Assembly: GCA_050329415.1 (NCBI GenBank)
Contig: JBHJOS010000075.1
Coordinates: 1 to 35,658 of the forward strand
Length of the DNA stretch: 35,658 bases
Direction of reading: 5' to 3'
Source: JANNOG01 sp050329415
Lineage (GTDB): Bacteria; Actinomycetota; Actinomycetes; Actinomycetales; JBBAYJ01
Positions 1 through 7,736 of this stretch are shown here, in pieces; within the stretch, counting starts at the first letter, position 1, and each line of letters begins with the position of its first letter. Position numbers and translations under genes: made by a program. The notes under the pieces were generated by a model. That model saw only the letters and a list, made by a program, of their open reading frames with translations, made no database searches and was not told where the DNA came from.

Positions 1-663
1 GTCGGCGTGTACGCGGCGGTCGGGTTCCAGGTGAGCCCCGCCTCGGTCATCGGGTTCCTCACCATCCTCGGGTACTCGCTCTACGACACCGTCGTGGTCT
101 TCGACAAGGTGCGCGAGAACACCACCGACGTCCTCGACACCGACCGCACGACGTTCGCCGAGGCCGCCAACCTTGCGGTCAACCAGACCCTCGTGCGATC
201 GATCAACACCAGCGTCGTGGCGCTGCTGCCGGTCGGGGGGATCCTCTTCATCGGCGGAGCGGTGCTCGGCACCGGCACCCTGCTCGACCTCGCTCTGGCG
301 CTGTTCGTCGGGATCGCGGTCGGCACGTACTCGTCGGTGTTCCTCGCCACACCGCTGTTCGTGCACCTGCGCTCGCGTGAGCCGCGGGTCGCCGCGCAGG
401 CCCGCCGGGTGGCGGCCAAGCGGGCCGAGCGGACGCCCGCCCCGGTTCCCGCGGTCGCGGCGACGGGCGGGGGCCCCGGGCTGCCGGCGGAGGGACCATC
501 CGCCGACGACGGCGGGGAGGTCGGCAGCGGACCGGACGGCGACGCGGACGGCAGTTCCGGCGGCGCCCCCGGCCCGGTGGTGACCTCCGGTGGACGGCGG
601 GCACCGCTGCGCCGGCCGTCGGGCGGGCAGCGGCCTCAGCCACGCCGCGGCGGGCGGCACTGA
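1..663 (+). CDS. secF: SecF, protein-export membrane protein (3' part)
   Basis: C-terminal 220 codons of SecF; the start lies before the window and the frame is open from base 1. SecF works with SecD and SecYEG and uses the proton gradient to drive late steps of protein export. The segment GYSLYDTVVVFDKVREN (about residues 25-41 of the fragment) is the conserved SecF signature at a membrane helix/loop boundary. Two further hydrophobic stretches follow, at about 62-90 and 92-118, ending in a cytoplasmic tail. The last 85 or so residues are a Gly/Pro/Ala/Arg-rich low-complexity extension, common in actinobacterial SecF and not expected to fold. secD should lie just upstream, outside the window. 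The rel gene begins 54 bases later with its own promoter; the apt gene that often sits between them in actinobacteria is not here. Confidence 0.93.
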   Translation, partial: VGVYAAVGFQVSPASVIGFLTILGYSLYDTVVVFDKVRENTTDVLDTDRTTFAEAANLAVNQTLVRSINTSVVALLPVGGILFIGGAVLGTGTLLDLALALFVGIAVGTYSSVFLATPLFVHLRSREPRVAAQARRVAAKRAERTPAPVPAVAATGGGPGLPAEGPSADDGGEVGSGPDGDADGSSGGAPGPVVTSGGRRAPLRRPSGGQRPQPRRGGRH

Positions 664-688
664 CCTCCGCCGCCCCCACCTCTACACT
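660..688 (+). promoter_or_regulatory. Candidate sigma70-type promoter of rel
   Basis: CTGACC at 660-665 (4 of 6 to TTGACA, overlapping the secF stop) and TACACT at 683-688 with a 17-base spacer. Transcription would start near 695, giving a leader of about 23 bases before the GTG start of rel. Inferred from motif and spacing only. Confidence 0.45.
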
Positions 689-717
689 TGACCCCTTGGG
701 CAGCGGAAAGGGGCCGG

Positions 718-3117
718 GTGAGCACGCTGGAGGACGCGGGACGGGCGCTCGACGAACCAGCCGCCACGCCTCGACCTGACGCGGACACCCGCCCGCCTGG
801 CACCCTGCCACCGTCGGAGCGGCCGGAGGTCCCGGTTTCGGGCCAGGCTTCCGGCGGTGGCTGGCGACTCGGTCGCCTCGCCCGGTTCGGGAGTCCCCGC
901 CCGCCGGTCAACCACCTCATCGACCCGCTGCTCGCCGGGATGCGGGCGGCCGACTCCAAGGTCGACACCTCTCTCGTCGAGCGGGCCTTCGAGGTCGCGG
1001 ACCGGGCTCACCAGGGCCAGATCCGCAAGTCCGGCCAGCCCTACATCACACACCCCGTGGCGGTGGCGACGATTCTCGCCGAGCTCGGGATGCCGTCGGA
1101 GGTCCTGGCGGCAGCCCTGCTCCACGACGTCGTCGAGGACACCACCTACGGTCTGGACACCCTGCGGGAGGAGTTCGGCGACGAGATCGCCCAGCTCGTC
1201 GACGGCGTGACGAAGCTCGACCGGGTCACCTACGGCGACGCGGCGCAGGCCGAGACGGTCCGCAAGATGATCGTCGCCATGGCCCGCGACATCCGGGTCC
1301 TCGTCATCAAGCTGGCTGACCGCCTCCACAACGCGCGCACCTGGCGCTACGTCTCGCCCGAGTCGGCCGAGCGCAAGGCTCGCGAGACTCTCGAGATCTA
1401 CGCGCCGCTCGCCCACCGCCTCGGCATGAACACGGTGAAGTGGGAGCTGGAGGACCTCGCCTTCGCCACCCTGTACCCCAAGGTCCACCACGAGATCGTC
1501 CGCCTGGTCGCCGACCGCGCCCCGGCCCGTGAGGAGTACCTCGAGACCGTTCGCGAGCAGGTCGTGGCCGACCTCCGGACGGCGAAGATCAAGGCCTCGG
1601 TGACCGGCCGTCCCAAGCACTACTACTCCGTCTACCAGAAGATGATCGTCCGCGGGCGCGACTTCGCCGACATCTACGACCTCGTCGGCCTGCGCGTCCT
1701 CGTCGACAGCGTCCGCGACTGCTATGCGGTCCTCGGCACCCTCCACTCGCGGTGGAACCCGGTTCCCGGCCGTTTCAAGGACTACATCGCGATGCCGAAG
1801 TTCAACATGTACCAGTCGCTGCACACGACGGTGGTGGGACCCGGCGGCAAGCCGGTCGAGATCCAGATCCGCACGGCCGAGATGCACCGCCGCGCCGAGT
1901 ACGGCGTCGCCGCGCACTGGAAGTACAAGGACGGGGCCGGGAAGGGCGTCGCCAAGACTGCCCACCGGGGCGCCCAGCCCGGCAGCGACCTGTCGTGGCT
2001 GCGCCAGCTGCTCGACTGGCAGTCGGAGGCCTCCGACCCGTCGGAGTTCCTCGACGGCCTGCGGTTCGAGGTCAGCGCCGACGAGGTCTTCGTCTTCACC
2101 CCCAAGGGCGACGTCATGTCGCTGCCGGCGGGGGCGACCCCGGTCGACTTCGCCTACGCGATCCACACCGAGGTCGGGCATCGCTGCATGGGCGCCCGGG
2201 TCAACGGTCGCCTCGTCCCCCTGGACCGCAAGCTCGACAACGGCGACGTGGTCGAGATCTTCACGTCCAAGGCGGCCGGGGCGGGGCCCAGTCGGGACTG
2301 GCTCGAGATCGTCGCAAGCCCTCGCGCCCGCAACAAGATCAAACAGTGGTTCAGCAAGGAGCGGCGCGAGGAGGCGGTCGACGCGGGCCGGGAGGCGATC
2401 GCCCGCACCCTGCGCAAGCAGAACCTCCCCGTCCACCGGCTGCTCACGCACGAGACCCTGCTCGGGGTCGCCAACGACCTGCGCTACGCCGACGTGTCGG
2501 CCCTCTACGCCGCGGTCGGCGAGCACCAGGTCTCGGCACAGTCGGTCGTGCAGCGACTGGTCTCCCTGCTCGGCGGGGAGGCCGGCGCCGAGGAGGACCT
2601 CGCCGAGGTCGCCACTCCCACCCGGTCGGAGTCCCGGCCCCGCATCGGCGACGCCGGGGTCCTCGTCAAGGGGGACCCCGACGTGTGGACCAAGCTCGCC
2701 CGGTGCTGCCTGCCCGTTCCCGGGGACGAGATCGTCGGTTTCGTCACCAGGGGCCAGGGCGTCTCGGTGCACCGCGCCGACTGCTCCAACGTGGGGTCGC
2801 TGCGCCGCGAACCGGAGCGGTTCCTGCCGGTCGAGTGGGCACCCACCTCCGCCAGTGTCTTCCTCGTCCAGATCCAGGTCGAGGCGCTCGACCGCAAGCG
2901 GTTGTTGTCGGACGTCACGAAGTCGCTGTCGGACGCCCACGTCAACATCCTCAGCGCCGCGGTCCAGACCCGCGACGACCGGGTCGCCCTCAGCCGGTTC
3001 ACCTTCGAGATGGGTGACACCCAGCACCTGGACCACCTGCTGGGCCAGGTGCGCCGGGTGGAGGGTGTCTTCGACGCCTACCGCGTCACCGCCGGCATGG
3101 CCCGCATGGACGGCTGA
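718..3117 (+). CDS. relA: Bifunctional (p)ppGpp synthetase/hydrolase Rel
   Basis: Long Rel/SpoT protein (799 aa from this start) that makes and degrades the alarmone (p)ppGpp in the stringent response. Domains in order: HD hydrolase (the HD pair is H136-D137 within LLHDVVEDT), synthetase domain around residues 310-400, TGS domain from about 459, and a C-terminal ACT domain from about 715. The synthetase loop reads RFKD; family knowledge links RxKD to bifunctional Rel enzymes and ExDD to synthesis-only RelA, and the HD site is intact, so both activities are expected. GTG at 718 was chosen because GGAAAGG lies at 705-711; an in-frame TTG at 688 overlaps the predicted -10 box and lacks such a site. 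The gene ends 8 bases from the stop of the convergent DUF349 gene. Confidence 0.95.
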   Translation: MSTLEDAGRALDEPAATPRPDADTRPPGTLPPSERPEVPVSGQASGGGWRLGRLARFGSPRPPVNHLIDPLLAGMRAADSKVDTSLVERAFEVADRAHQGQIRKSGQPYITHPVAVATILAELGMPSEVLAAALLHDVVEDTTYGLDTLREEFGDEIAQLVDGVTKLDRVTYGDAAQAETVRKMIVAMARDIRVLVIKLADRLHNARTWRYVSPESAERKARETLEIYAPLAHRLGMNTVKWELEDLAFATLYPKVHHEIVRLVADRAPAREEYLETVREQVVADLRTAKIKASVTGRPKHYYSVYQKMIVRGRDFADIYDLVGLRVLVDSVRDCYAVLGTLHSRWNPVPGRFKDYIAMPKFNMYQSLHTTVVGPGGKPVEIQIRTAEMHRRAEYGVAAHWKYKDGAGKGVAKTAHRGAQPGSDLSWLRQLLDWQSEASDPSEFLDGLRFEVSADEVFVFTPKGDVMSLPAGATPVDFAYAIHTEVGHRCMGARVNGRLVPLDRKLDNGDVVEIFTSKAAGAGPSRDWLEIVASPRARNKIKQWFSKERREEAVDAGREAIARTLRKQNLPVHRLLTHETLLGVANDLRYADVSALYAAVGEHQVSAQSVVQRLVSLLGGEAGAEEDLAEVATPTRSESRPRIGDAGVLVKGDPDVWTKLARCCLPVPGDEIVGFVTRGQGVSVHRADCSNVGSLRREPERFLPVEWAPTSASVFLVQIQVEALDRKRLLSDVTKSLSDAHVNILSAAVQTRDDRVALSRFTFEMGDTQHLDHLLGQVRRVEGVFDAYRVTAGMARMDG

Positions 3118-3125
3118 GCCGGACG

Positions 3126-4610
3126 TCAGCCGCCCAGGTCCGCCAGTGCCCGGCGGGCCTGGTCGAGCCACGCCTGACGGGTGTCCAGGGCGGTCCTCGC
3201 GCGCTCCCCGCCGCGGGTGTCGCCCGCGGCCTCCGCCGCGGCGACCTCGGTCCGCAGCGCGGCGACGCTGCTCTCCAACTGGCTGACGACGTCGCGCGCC
3301 CGCGCCAGCGCCTCCGGATTGGTCCGGGTCCACCGGGACCGGTCGGCGTCGCGGACGGCATCGAGCACCCGGGCCAGTCGCCGCTCGACCCGCTCGATGT
3401 CGGCCCGTGGCACCTTCCCGGCGGCGTCCCACCGGTCCTGGATCTCACGCAGCCGCTCCTTGGCGGCCCGGACGTCGGTCACCGGCAGCAGGGCCTCGGC
3501 CTCGGCCAGCAACTTCTCCTTGATCACCAGGTTCCCGCGGAACTGCTCGTCCTGGGCGGCGAAGGTCGCCGTGCGGGCCGCGTGGAACCGGTCCTGGGCG
3601 GCGCGGAACCGGGCCCAGAGGGCGTCGTCCTCGCCGCGGGCCAGGCGCCCGGCCGCCTTCCAGCGTTCCATGAGGGCCCGGTACGCCTCGGTCGTGGCAC
3701 GCCAGTCGGTGGAGCCGGCCAGCGACTCCGCCTCGGCGATGATCTTCTCTTTGGCGACCCGGGTGGAGGTGCGCTGCTCGCCGATCACGCTGATGTGCTG
3801 CCGCCGCGCGCGGTCGACGGCCGAGCGCGCCGCCGACAACCGCTTCCACATCGGGTCCTCGACGACCTTGTCGAGCCGGGGACCTGCCTTCTGGTGAGCC
3901 TTCCAGTCGTCGATGAGTGACCGGATCCGCTCCGCCGCCGACTTGAAGTTGAGCTGCTCGGGTGGGGTGGCGGCGATCGCTTCGGCCTCGGCGACGATTG
4001 CCTCCCGGGCGGCGGCCGCCGTCGCCTTGGCCACCGCACGGCGCTCGTCGGCCTCGTGCGCGCGGCGCTCGACGTCCCCGGTGAGCCGGGCGACCCAGCG
4101 CTGGAGGCCGTCGAGGTCACCGACGGCGGCGGGCTCGGCGGTGGCCTCCCGCAGCTTGCCCAGAGCCGTCCGCGCGTCCTTGACGGACATGGCACCGGCC
4201 CGCAGGCGCTGGGTGAAGAGGTCGACCTGGCCCACGAGCTCCTCGAACTTGCGCACGTAGTAGACGAGTGCCTCGTTCGGAGCGGTGTCGGGGAACTGGC
4301 CGACGCTGCGGTCGCCGGAGCCCGTGCGGACGTAGACCGTGCCGTCGGCATCGACGCGGCCGAACGTCACGGCGCCCCGGAGGAGATCGGTCGCCTCGGC
4401 GCTCGGCCCAGGTGGCGGCGCCTGGTCGGTGCGGGGCCGGGGTGGCACCGCGCGCGGCGGGGCGGGTGACGGGGCGGGTGACTGAGCCGGGGTGGGGGTT
4501 TCCGCAGCAGGTTCCCGGGGCTCCGTGGGCTCCGTGGGCTCGGTGGGCTCGGTGGGCTCGGTGGCGGGAGCGTGCTCGGTGGTGTCGGTGGTCGGGCCGG
4601 CGTCGCTCAC
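3126..4610 (-). CDS. DUF349 domain protein with N-terminal Pro/Glu/Thr-rich repeat
   Basis: 494-aa helical protein with at least three DUF349-type repeats, each roughly 60-75 aa with a W-(K/D)-A-x-x-(K/R) core: SLIDDWKAHQKAG, ALMERWKAAGRLA and REIQDRWDAAGKVP. The DUF349 family is widespread in actinobacteria; its biochemical role is not established, so none is assigned. The first 80 residues are disordered and carry a TEP repeat. No signal peptide or membrane helix is seen, so the protein should be cytoplasmic. The GTG start is preceded by a perfect AGGAGG (4615-4620 on the reverse strand) and overlaps the stop of the cyclophilin gene as GTGA, which implies co-translation. It lies tail to tail with rel. 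Confidence 0.85.
   Translation of the reverse strand: MSDAGPTTDTTEHAPATEPTEPTEPTEPTEPREPAAETPTPAQSPAPSPAPPRAVPPRPRTDQAPPPGPSAEATDLLRGAVTFGRVDADGTVYVRTGSGDRSVGQFPDTAPNEALVYYVRKFEELVGQVDLFTQRLRAGAMSVKDARTALGKLREATAEPAAVGDLDGLQRWVARLTGDVERRAHEADERRAVAKATAAAAREAIVAEAEAIAATPPEQLNFKSAAERIRSLIDDWKAHQKAGPRLDKVVEDPMWKRLSAARSAVDRARRQHISVIGEQRTSTRVAKEKIIAEAESLAGSTDWRATTEAYRALMERWKAAGRLARGEDDALWARFRAAQDRFHAARTATFAAQDEQFRGNLVIKEKLLAEAEALLPVTDVRAAKERLREIQDRWDAAGKVPRADIERVERRLARVLDAVRDADRSRWTRTNPEALARARDVVSQLESSVAALRTEVAAAEAAGDTRGGERARTALDTRQAWLDQARRALADLGG
4521..4565. repeat. 9-bp tandem repeat in the DUF349 gene
   Basis: Five copies of a 9-bp unit, ctcSgtggG (last copy ends in C), at 4521, 4530, 4539, 4548 and 4557. 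On the coding (reverse) strand it encodes consecutive Thr-Glu-Pro or Arg-Glu-Pro triplets near residues 17-31. The unit length is a multiple of three, so copy-number change would keep the frame. Confidence 0.9.
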
Positions 4611-5458
4611 TGGGCCTCCTGGACGGTGAGGGACCGGATCCCGACCGACTGGGCGGGGGCCACCCCGTCAGCGGCCGTCCCCGCCGACGCGATCCGCTGG
4701 ACGACGTCGAGTCCCGACGTCAGCGTGCCCAGGACGGTGTACCCACCGGCGGCGTCCGCCGGGATCGTGGAGTCCTGGTACACCACGAAGAACTGGCTGC
4801 CCATGCTCTGGGCGTCCCCGCCGACGCGCGCCATCGCGAGTGTCCCGGCCGGGTAGACGTCGTCCGCCGGGGCGTTCTCGACCGGGCCGAAGGTGTACCC
4901 GGGACCGCCGGTGCCGGTCGCCGTGGGGTCGCCGCACTGGAGGACGAAGATCCCCTCGGTGGTCAGCCGGTGGCAGGGTGTGCCGTCGTAGAAGCCGGCC
5001 TGGGCCAGGCCGACCAGGTTCCCGACCGCCAGGGGAGCTGCGGCGCCGTCGAGCTCGGCGGTCAGCGGGCCGCAGGTGGTGTCGAGGGTGACGGTGAGCG
5101 GGCCGGTCGCGGCCGGTGGCACGGCCTGGAGCTGAACCGGGTCGGTACGCGGCCCGGGCCCGGGCTCGGGGCACAGGCCGGGGTCGTCGGCCGGTGGCGC
5201 AGTCGAGGCGGGTAGCGCGGTGGCGTCGGCGGGGGTGGTGGCGGCGCCGTCCCCGGCGTCGCCTGCGATGCTGGCGTCGTCGTCGCGCCCGCCGATCCAC
5301 AGCGCGACGGTGGCGACCAGCGCGACGGCGGCGCCCCCCGCGCCCGCGGCGACGGCGATCCGGCGGCGCCGGTCGGCGGCCGCCGCCTTCTCCTCCTGCC
5401 GCGCCTGGTACTCCTCGTACCGGTGCTGCGTGTTCGCACGCTCGCGCTTGCGGTCCAC
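4607..5458 (-). CDS. Cyclophilin-type peptidyl-prolyl isomerase, membrane-anchored
   Basis: 283-aa protein with a short basic cytoplasmic N-terminus (DRKRERANTQHRYEEYQ), one membrane helix at about residues 34-54 (IAVAAGAGGAAVALVATVAL), a Pro/Asp/Thr-rich linker and a cyclophilin domain from about 120 to the end. The domain keeps the HR of the FHR motif (GTPCHRL), Q in LQCGDP and GSQFF; the conserved tryptophan of human CypA is not obvious. It should catalyse proline isomerisation outside the membrane; four cysteines in the exported part could form disulfides. The start GTG at 5458 follows GGAGGGG (5464-5470, reverse strand); the frame stays open much further upstream but that part is antisense to the hydrolase gene. 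The stop overlaps the DUF349 start. The same gene neighbours rel in mycobacteria. Confidence 0.9.
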   Translation of the reverse strand: MDRKRERANTQHRYEEYQARQEEKAAAADRRRRIAVAAGAGGAAVALVATVALWIGGRDDDASIAGDAGDGAATTPADATALPASTAPPADDPGLCPEPGPGPRTDPVQLQAVPPAATGPLTVTLDTTCGPLTAELDGAAAPLAVGNLVGLAQAGFYDGTPCHRLTTEGIFVLQCGDPTATGTGGPGYTFGPVENAPADDVYPAGTLAMARVGGDAQSMGSQFFVVYQDSTIPADAAGGYTVLGTLTSGLDVVQRIASAGTAADGVAPAQSVGIRSLTVQEAQ

Positions 5459-5499
5459 TGGTGCCCCTCCGCGTTCCGGCCGTCGTCCGGCCGTGCGGA

Positions 5500-5505
5500 A
5501 GCATA
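5500..5505 (-). promoter_or_regulatory. Candidate -10 box for the cyclophilin-DUF349 pair
   Basis: TATGCT on the reverse strand, about 42 bases before the cyclophilin start, with GGAGGGG lying between. No good -35 is visible. It is back to back with the -10 box of the hydrolase gene (5521-5526), making this a compact divergent promoter region. Confidence 0.4.
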
Positions 5506-5520
5506 GGCATGTCTCGCGCC

Positions 5521-5526
5521 TAGGCT
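5521..5526 (+). promoter_or_regulatory. Candidate -10 box, leaderless start of the hydrolase gene
   Basis: TAGGCT followed by 6 bases and then the GTG start at 5533. With transcription starting about 7 bases after the hexamer, the mRNA would begin at the start codon. There is no ribosome-binding site before the GTG, in keeping with this. Confidence 0.5.
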
Positions 5527-5532
5527 GGGCCG

Positions 5533-6273
5533 GTGCTGGTCCGCCACGTCCCCGCCACGGCCTTCGGGACCAACTGCTGGGTCCTCGCCGCCGCCCAGGG
5601 CGCGGACTGCCTGGTCGTCGACCCCGGGTTCGGGGTGACCCCGGTCCTGCACCGGGTCCTGAGCGAGGACCGCCTGCGCCCGGTCGCGCTGCTGGTGACC
5701 CACGGCCACGCCGACCACGTCTGGTCGGTGACGCCGCTGTCGCGGTCGTCGGACCCGCCGCTGGCGGTGCACGTCCACGCCGCGGACCGCTACCGGCTGC
5801 GGGACCCGCTGGCCCAGCTGGACACGGCCTTCGGGGCCGGCCTGGTCCCCATGCTGACCGCGCACCTGGGTCCGCAGGCCTCCTGGACCGAGCCCGACGC
5901 CGTCGTCGACCTGCCGGTCGGGCCCACGGGGGAGACGACACTGGCCCTGGCGGGGCTGGAGGTCGCGATCCGCCACACGCCCGGTCACACCGAGGGGTCC
6001 GTGTGCTTCCGCCTCGCCGCCGCCGGCCCCGCCGACGAGGATCTCCTGCTCAGCGGGGACCTGCTGTTCGCGGGGTCGATCGGGCGCACCGACCTGCCGG
6101 GCGCCGATCCCGCCGCGATGGCCCGCTCGCTCGACGCGGTGCTGGCGGCCCACCCGGACGACACCGTCGTCCTGCCCGGGCACGGCCCCGCGACGACCAT
6201 CGGCGCCGAGCGGGCGGCGAACCCGTTCCTCGCCGACATCACGGCGGCCGGCCGACGGGGGAGCGTCCTGTGA
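5533..6273 (+). CDS. Metallo-beta-lactamase-fold hydrolase (glyoxalase II-like)
   Basis: 246-aa MBL-fold protein with a complete two-metal site: H57-x-H59-x-D61-H62 in THGHADH, H152 in TPGHTEG, D176 in LSGDLLF and H217 in LPGHGP. Fold, length and the SIGRTDLPG segment resemble the short bacterial glyoxalase II-like group (YcbL type), which hydrolyses thioesters such as S-lactoyl conjugates; the true substrate here is unknown, and actinobacteria generally use mycothiol rather than glutathione. No signal peptide, so cytoplasmic. GTG at 5533 fits both homology (MLVRHVPATAFGTNCW) and the leaderless promoter. The stop overlaps the hisS start as GTGA; the cyclophilin-MBL-hisS order is conserved in mycobacteria (Rv2582-Rv2580c), probably through co-expression. 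Confidence 0.9.
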   Translation: MLVRHVPATAFGTNCWVLAAAQGADCLVVDPGFGVTPVLHRVLSEDRLRPVALLVTHGHADHVWSVTPLSRSSDPPLAVHVHAADRYRLRDPLAQLDTAFGAGLVPMLTAHLGPQASWTEPDAVVDLPVGPTGETTLALAGLEVAIRHTPGHTEGSVCFRLAAAGPADEDLLLSGDLLFAGSIGRTDLPGADPAAMARSLDAVLAAHPDDTVVLPGHGPATTIGAERAANPFLADITAAGRRGSVL

Positions 6274-7631
6274 GCGCCGCCCGCCGATCGGGGCTGTCGG
6301 GCTTCCCGGAGTGGAGTCCTGCGCAGCAGCGAGTCGAACTGGACCTGCTGGACCGGCTGCGCCGGACCTTCGAGCTCCACGGGTTCGCCCCGCTGCGGAC
6401 GCGGTCGGTGGAGCCGCTGTCCCAGCTGCTGCGCAAGGGAGAGACCGACAAGGAGGTCTACGTCCTGTCGCGGCTCCAGGCCGACGACGAGCCGGGTGCC
6501 CCGGCCGGGGACGACGCCGACCGGGACGACCGGCTGGGCCTTCACTTCGACCTGACCGTGCCGTTCGCGCGCTGGGTCGTCGAGAACGCGGGCCACCTCA
6601 CGTTCCCGTTCAAGCGGTACCAGATCCAGCCGGTGTGGCGGGGGGAGCGACCCCAGGACGGCCGCTTCCGCGAGTTCCTCCAGGCCGACATCGACGTCGT
6701 CGGTTCCGGTGACCTGCCGGATCACCACGAGGTGGACGTCGCCCTGGTCATGGCCGAGGCGTTGGGCCGCCTCGGCGTCGGCGACGTCCGGATCCGGGTG
6801 AGCCACCGCCGGCTGGCGGAGGGGTTCCTGCGCGGCATGGGGGTGCCGGATCCGGCGGCGGGGCTGGCGGCGCTCGACAAGCTCACCAAGATCGGCCCGG
6901 ACCGGGTGGCGGAGCTGCTGGCCGGCGCCGGCGCCGGCCCCGACCAGGCCCGGGCGTGCCTGGAGTTCGCGCGGTTGCGCGGTCCCGGAGCCCTCGACCG
7001 GGCGCTGGCTCTTGCCGGGCGGCACGGGGCGGGCAACGCCGACGTCGAGGCCGGGGCGAACCGCCTCGCCACGTTGTTGGCGGCCGCCACCGAGGTGGCG
7101 CCCGGGACCGTCGAGGCGGACCTGTCGATCGCCCGCGGCCTCGACTACTACACGGGCACCGTCTACGAGACCGAGCTGGTCGGTCACGAGTCGCTGGGCT
7201 CGATCTGCTCCGGCGGGCGCTACGACGACCTGGCCAGCGTCGGGTCCGAGCGCTACCCGGGGGTCGGGCTCAGCATCGGCGTGACGCGGCTGCTCTCGCG
7301 GGTCTTCGCCTCCGGGGTGCGGGCGTCGCGCCCCGTGCCGACGTGCGTCCTCGTCGCTGTGGACACCGAGGAGCGCCGGCCGGTCAGTGCCGCCCTGGCC
7401 CGCGCGCTGCGGGCGCGTGGCATCCCGGCCGACACCGCGCCCGCCGCCGCGAAGTACGGCCGCCAGATCCGCCACGCCGACCGGCTCGGCATCCCGTACG
7501 TGTGGTTCCCGGCTCGCGACCCCGGCGCGCCCCACGAGGTCAAGGACATCCGCTCCGGGGAACAGGTCGCCGCCGACCCCGCGGTGTGGCAACCGCCCGA
7601 GGCCGACCGGTGGCCCGTCGGACTCGACTGA
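6270..7631 (+). CDS. hisS: Histidyl-tRNA synthetase, SGFPE-type
   Basis: 453-aa class II aminoacyl-tRNA synthetase that charges tRNA-His. Recognisable parts: N-terminus LSGFPEWSPAQQ, motif 2 at about 114-140 (FKRYQIQPVWRGERPQ followed by FREFLQADID), the histidine-specific motif LDYYTGTVYE near 290, SGGRYDDL near 315, motif 3 GVGLSIGVTRL, and a C-terminal anticodon-binding domain. The N-terminus differs from the GTxD(I/L)LP opening of the classical bacterial enzyme; as I recall it, this form occurs in some actinobacterial orders. GTG at 6270 was chosen because it overlaps the hydrolase stop and begins just before the conserved region; the open frame extends further upstream but that is a shadow. 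Confidence 0.95.
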   Translation: MSAARRSGLSGFPEWSPAQQRVELDLLDRLRRTFELHGFAPLRTRSVEPLSQLLRKGETDKEVYVLSRLQADDEPGAPAGDDADRDDRLGLHFDLTVPFARWVVENAGHLTFPFKRYQIQPVWRGERPQDGRFREFLQADIDVVGSGDLPDHHEVDVALVMAEALGRLGVGDVRIRVSHRRLAEGFLRGMGVPDPAAGLAALDKLTKIGPDRVAELLAGAGAGPDQARACLEFARLRGPGALDRALALAGRHGAGNADVEAGANRLATLLAAATEVAPGTVEADLSIARGLDYYTGTVYETELVGHESLGSICSGGRYDDLASVGSERYPGVGLSIGVTRLLSRVFASGVRASRPVPTCVLVAVDTEERRPVSAALARALRARGIPADTAPAAAKYGRQIRHADRLGIPYVWFPARDPGAPHEVKDIRSGEQVAADPAVWQPPEADRWPVGLD

Positions 7632-7723
7632 CGGCCAGGCGGGCATCGACGACGCCTCGGGCAAAGGGTGCGGATTCCGACAGGATGACGCGGGGATCGC
7701 TATCGGATCGGTGCCGTAGTGCC

Positions 7724-7729
7724 TATGGT
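7724..7729 (+). promoter_or_regulatory. Candidate -10 box, leaderless start of ald
   Basis: TATGGT followed by 7 bases and then ATG at 7737. It lies in the 105-base gap after hisS, so ald most likely has its own transcript. No convincing -35 is seen at 16-18 bases. Confidence 0.5.
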
Positions 7730-7736
7730 GATGCGC

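Noticed and set aside
682..3432. Very long open frame on the reverse strand opposite rel (over 900 codons)
   Set aside because: High GC makes antisense frames stay open. The translation is Asp/Gly/Arg/Val-biased without any recognisable domain, and the forward frame is a complete Rel protein.
7690..7720. GATC-flanked near-palindrome before ald as a regulator site
   Set aside because: Symmetry is limited to the GATC ends; the centre does not match, so it is within chance for this sequence.
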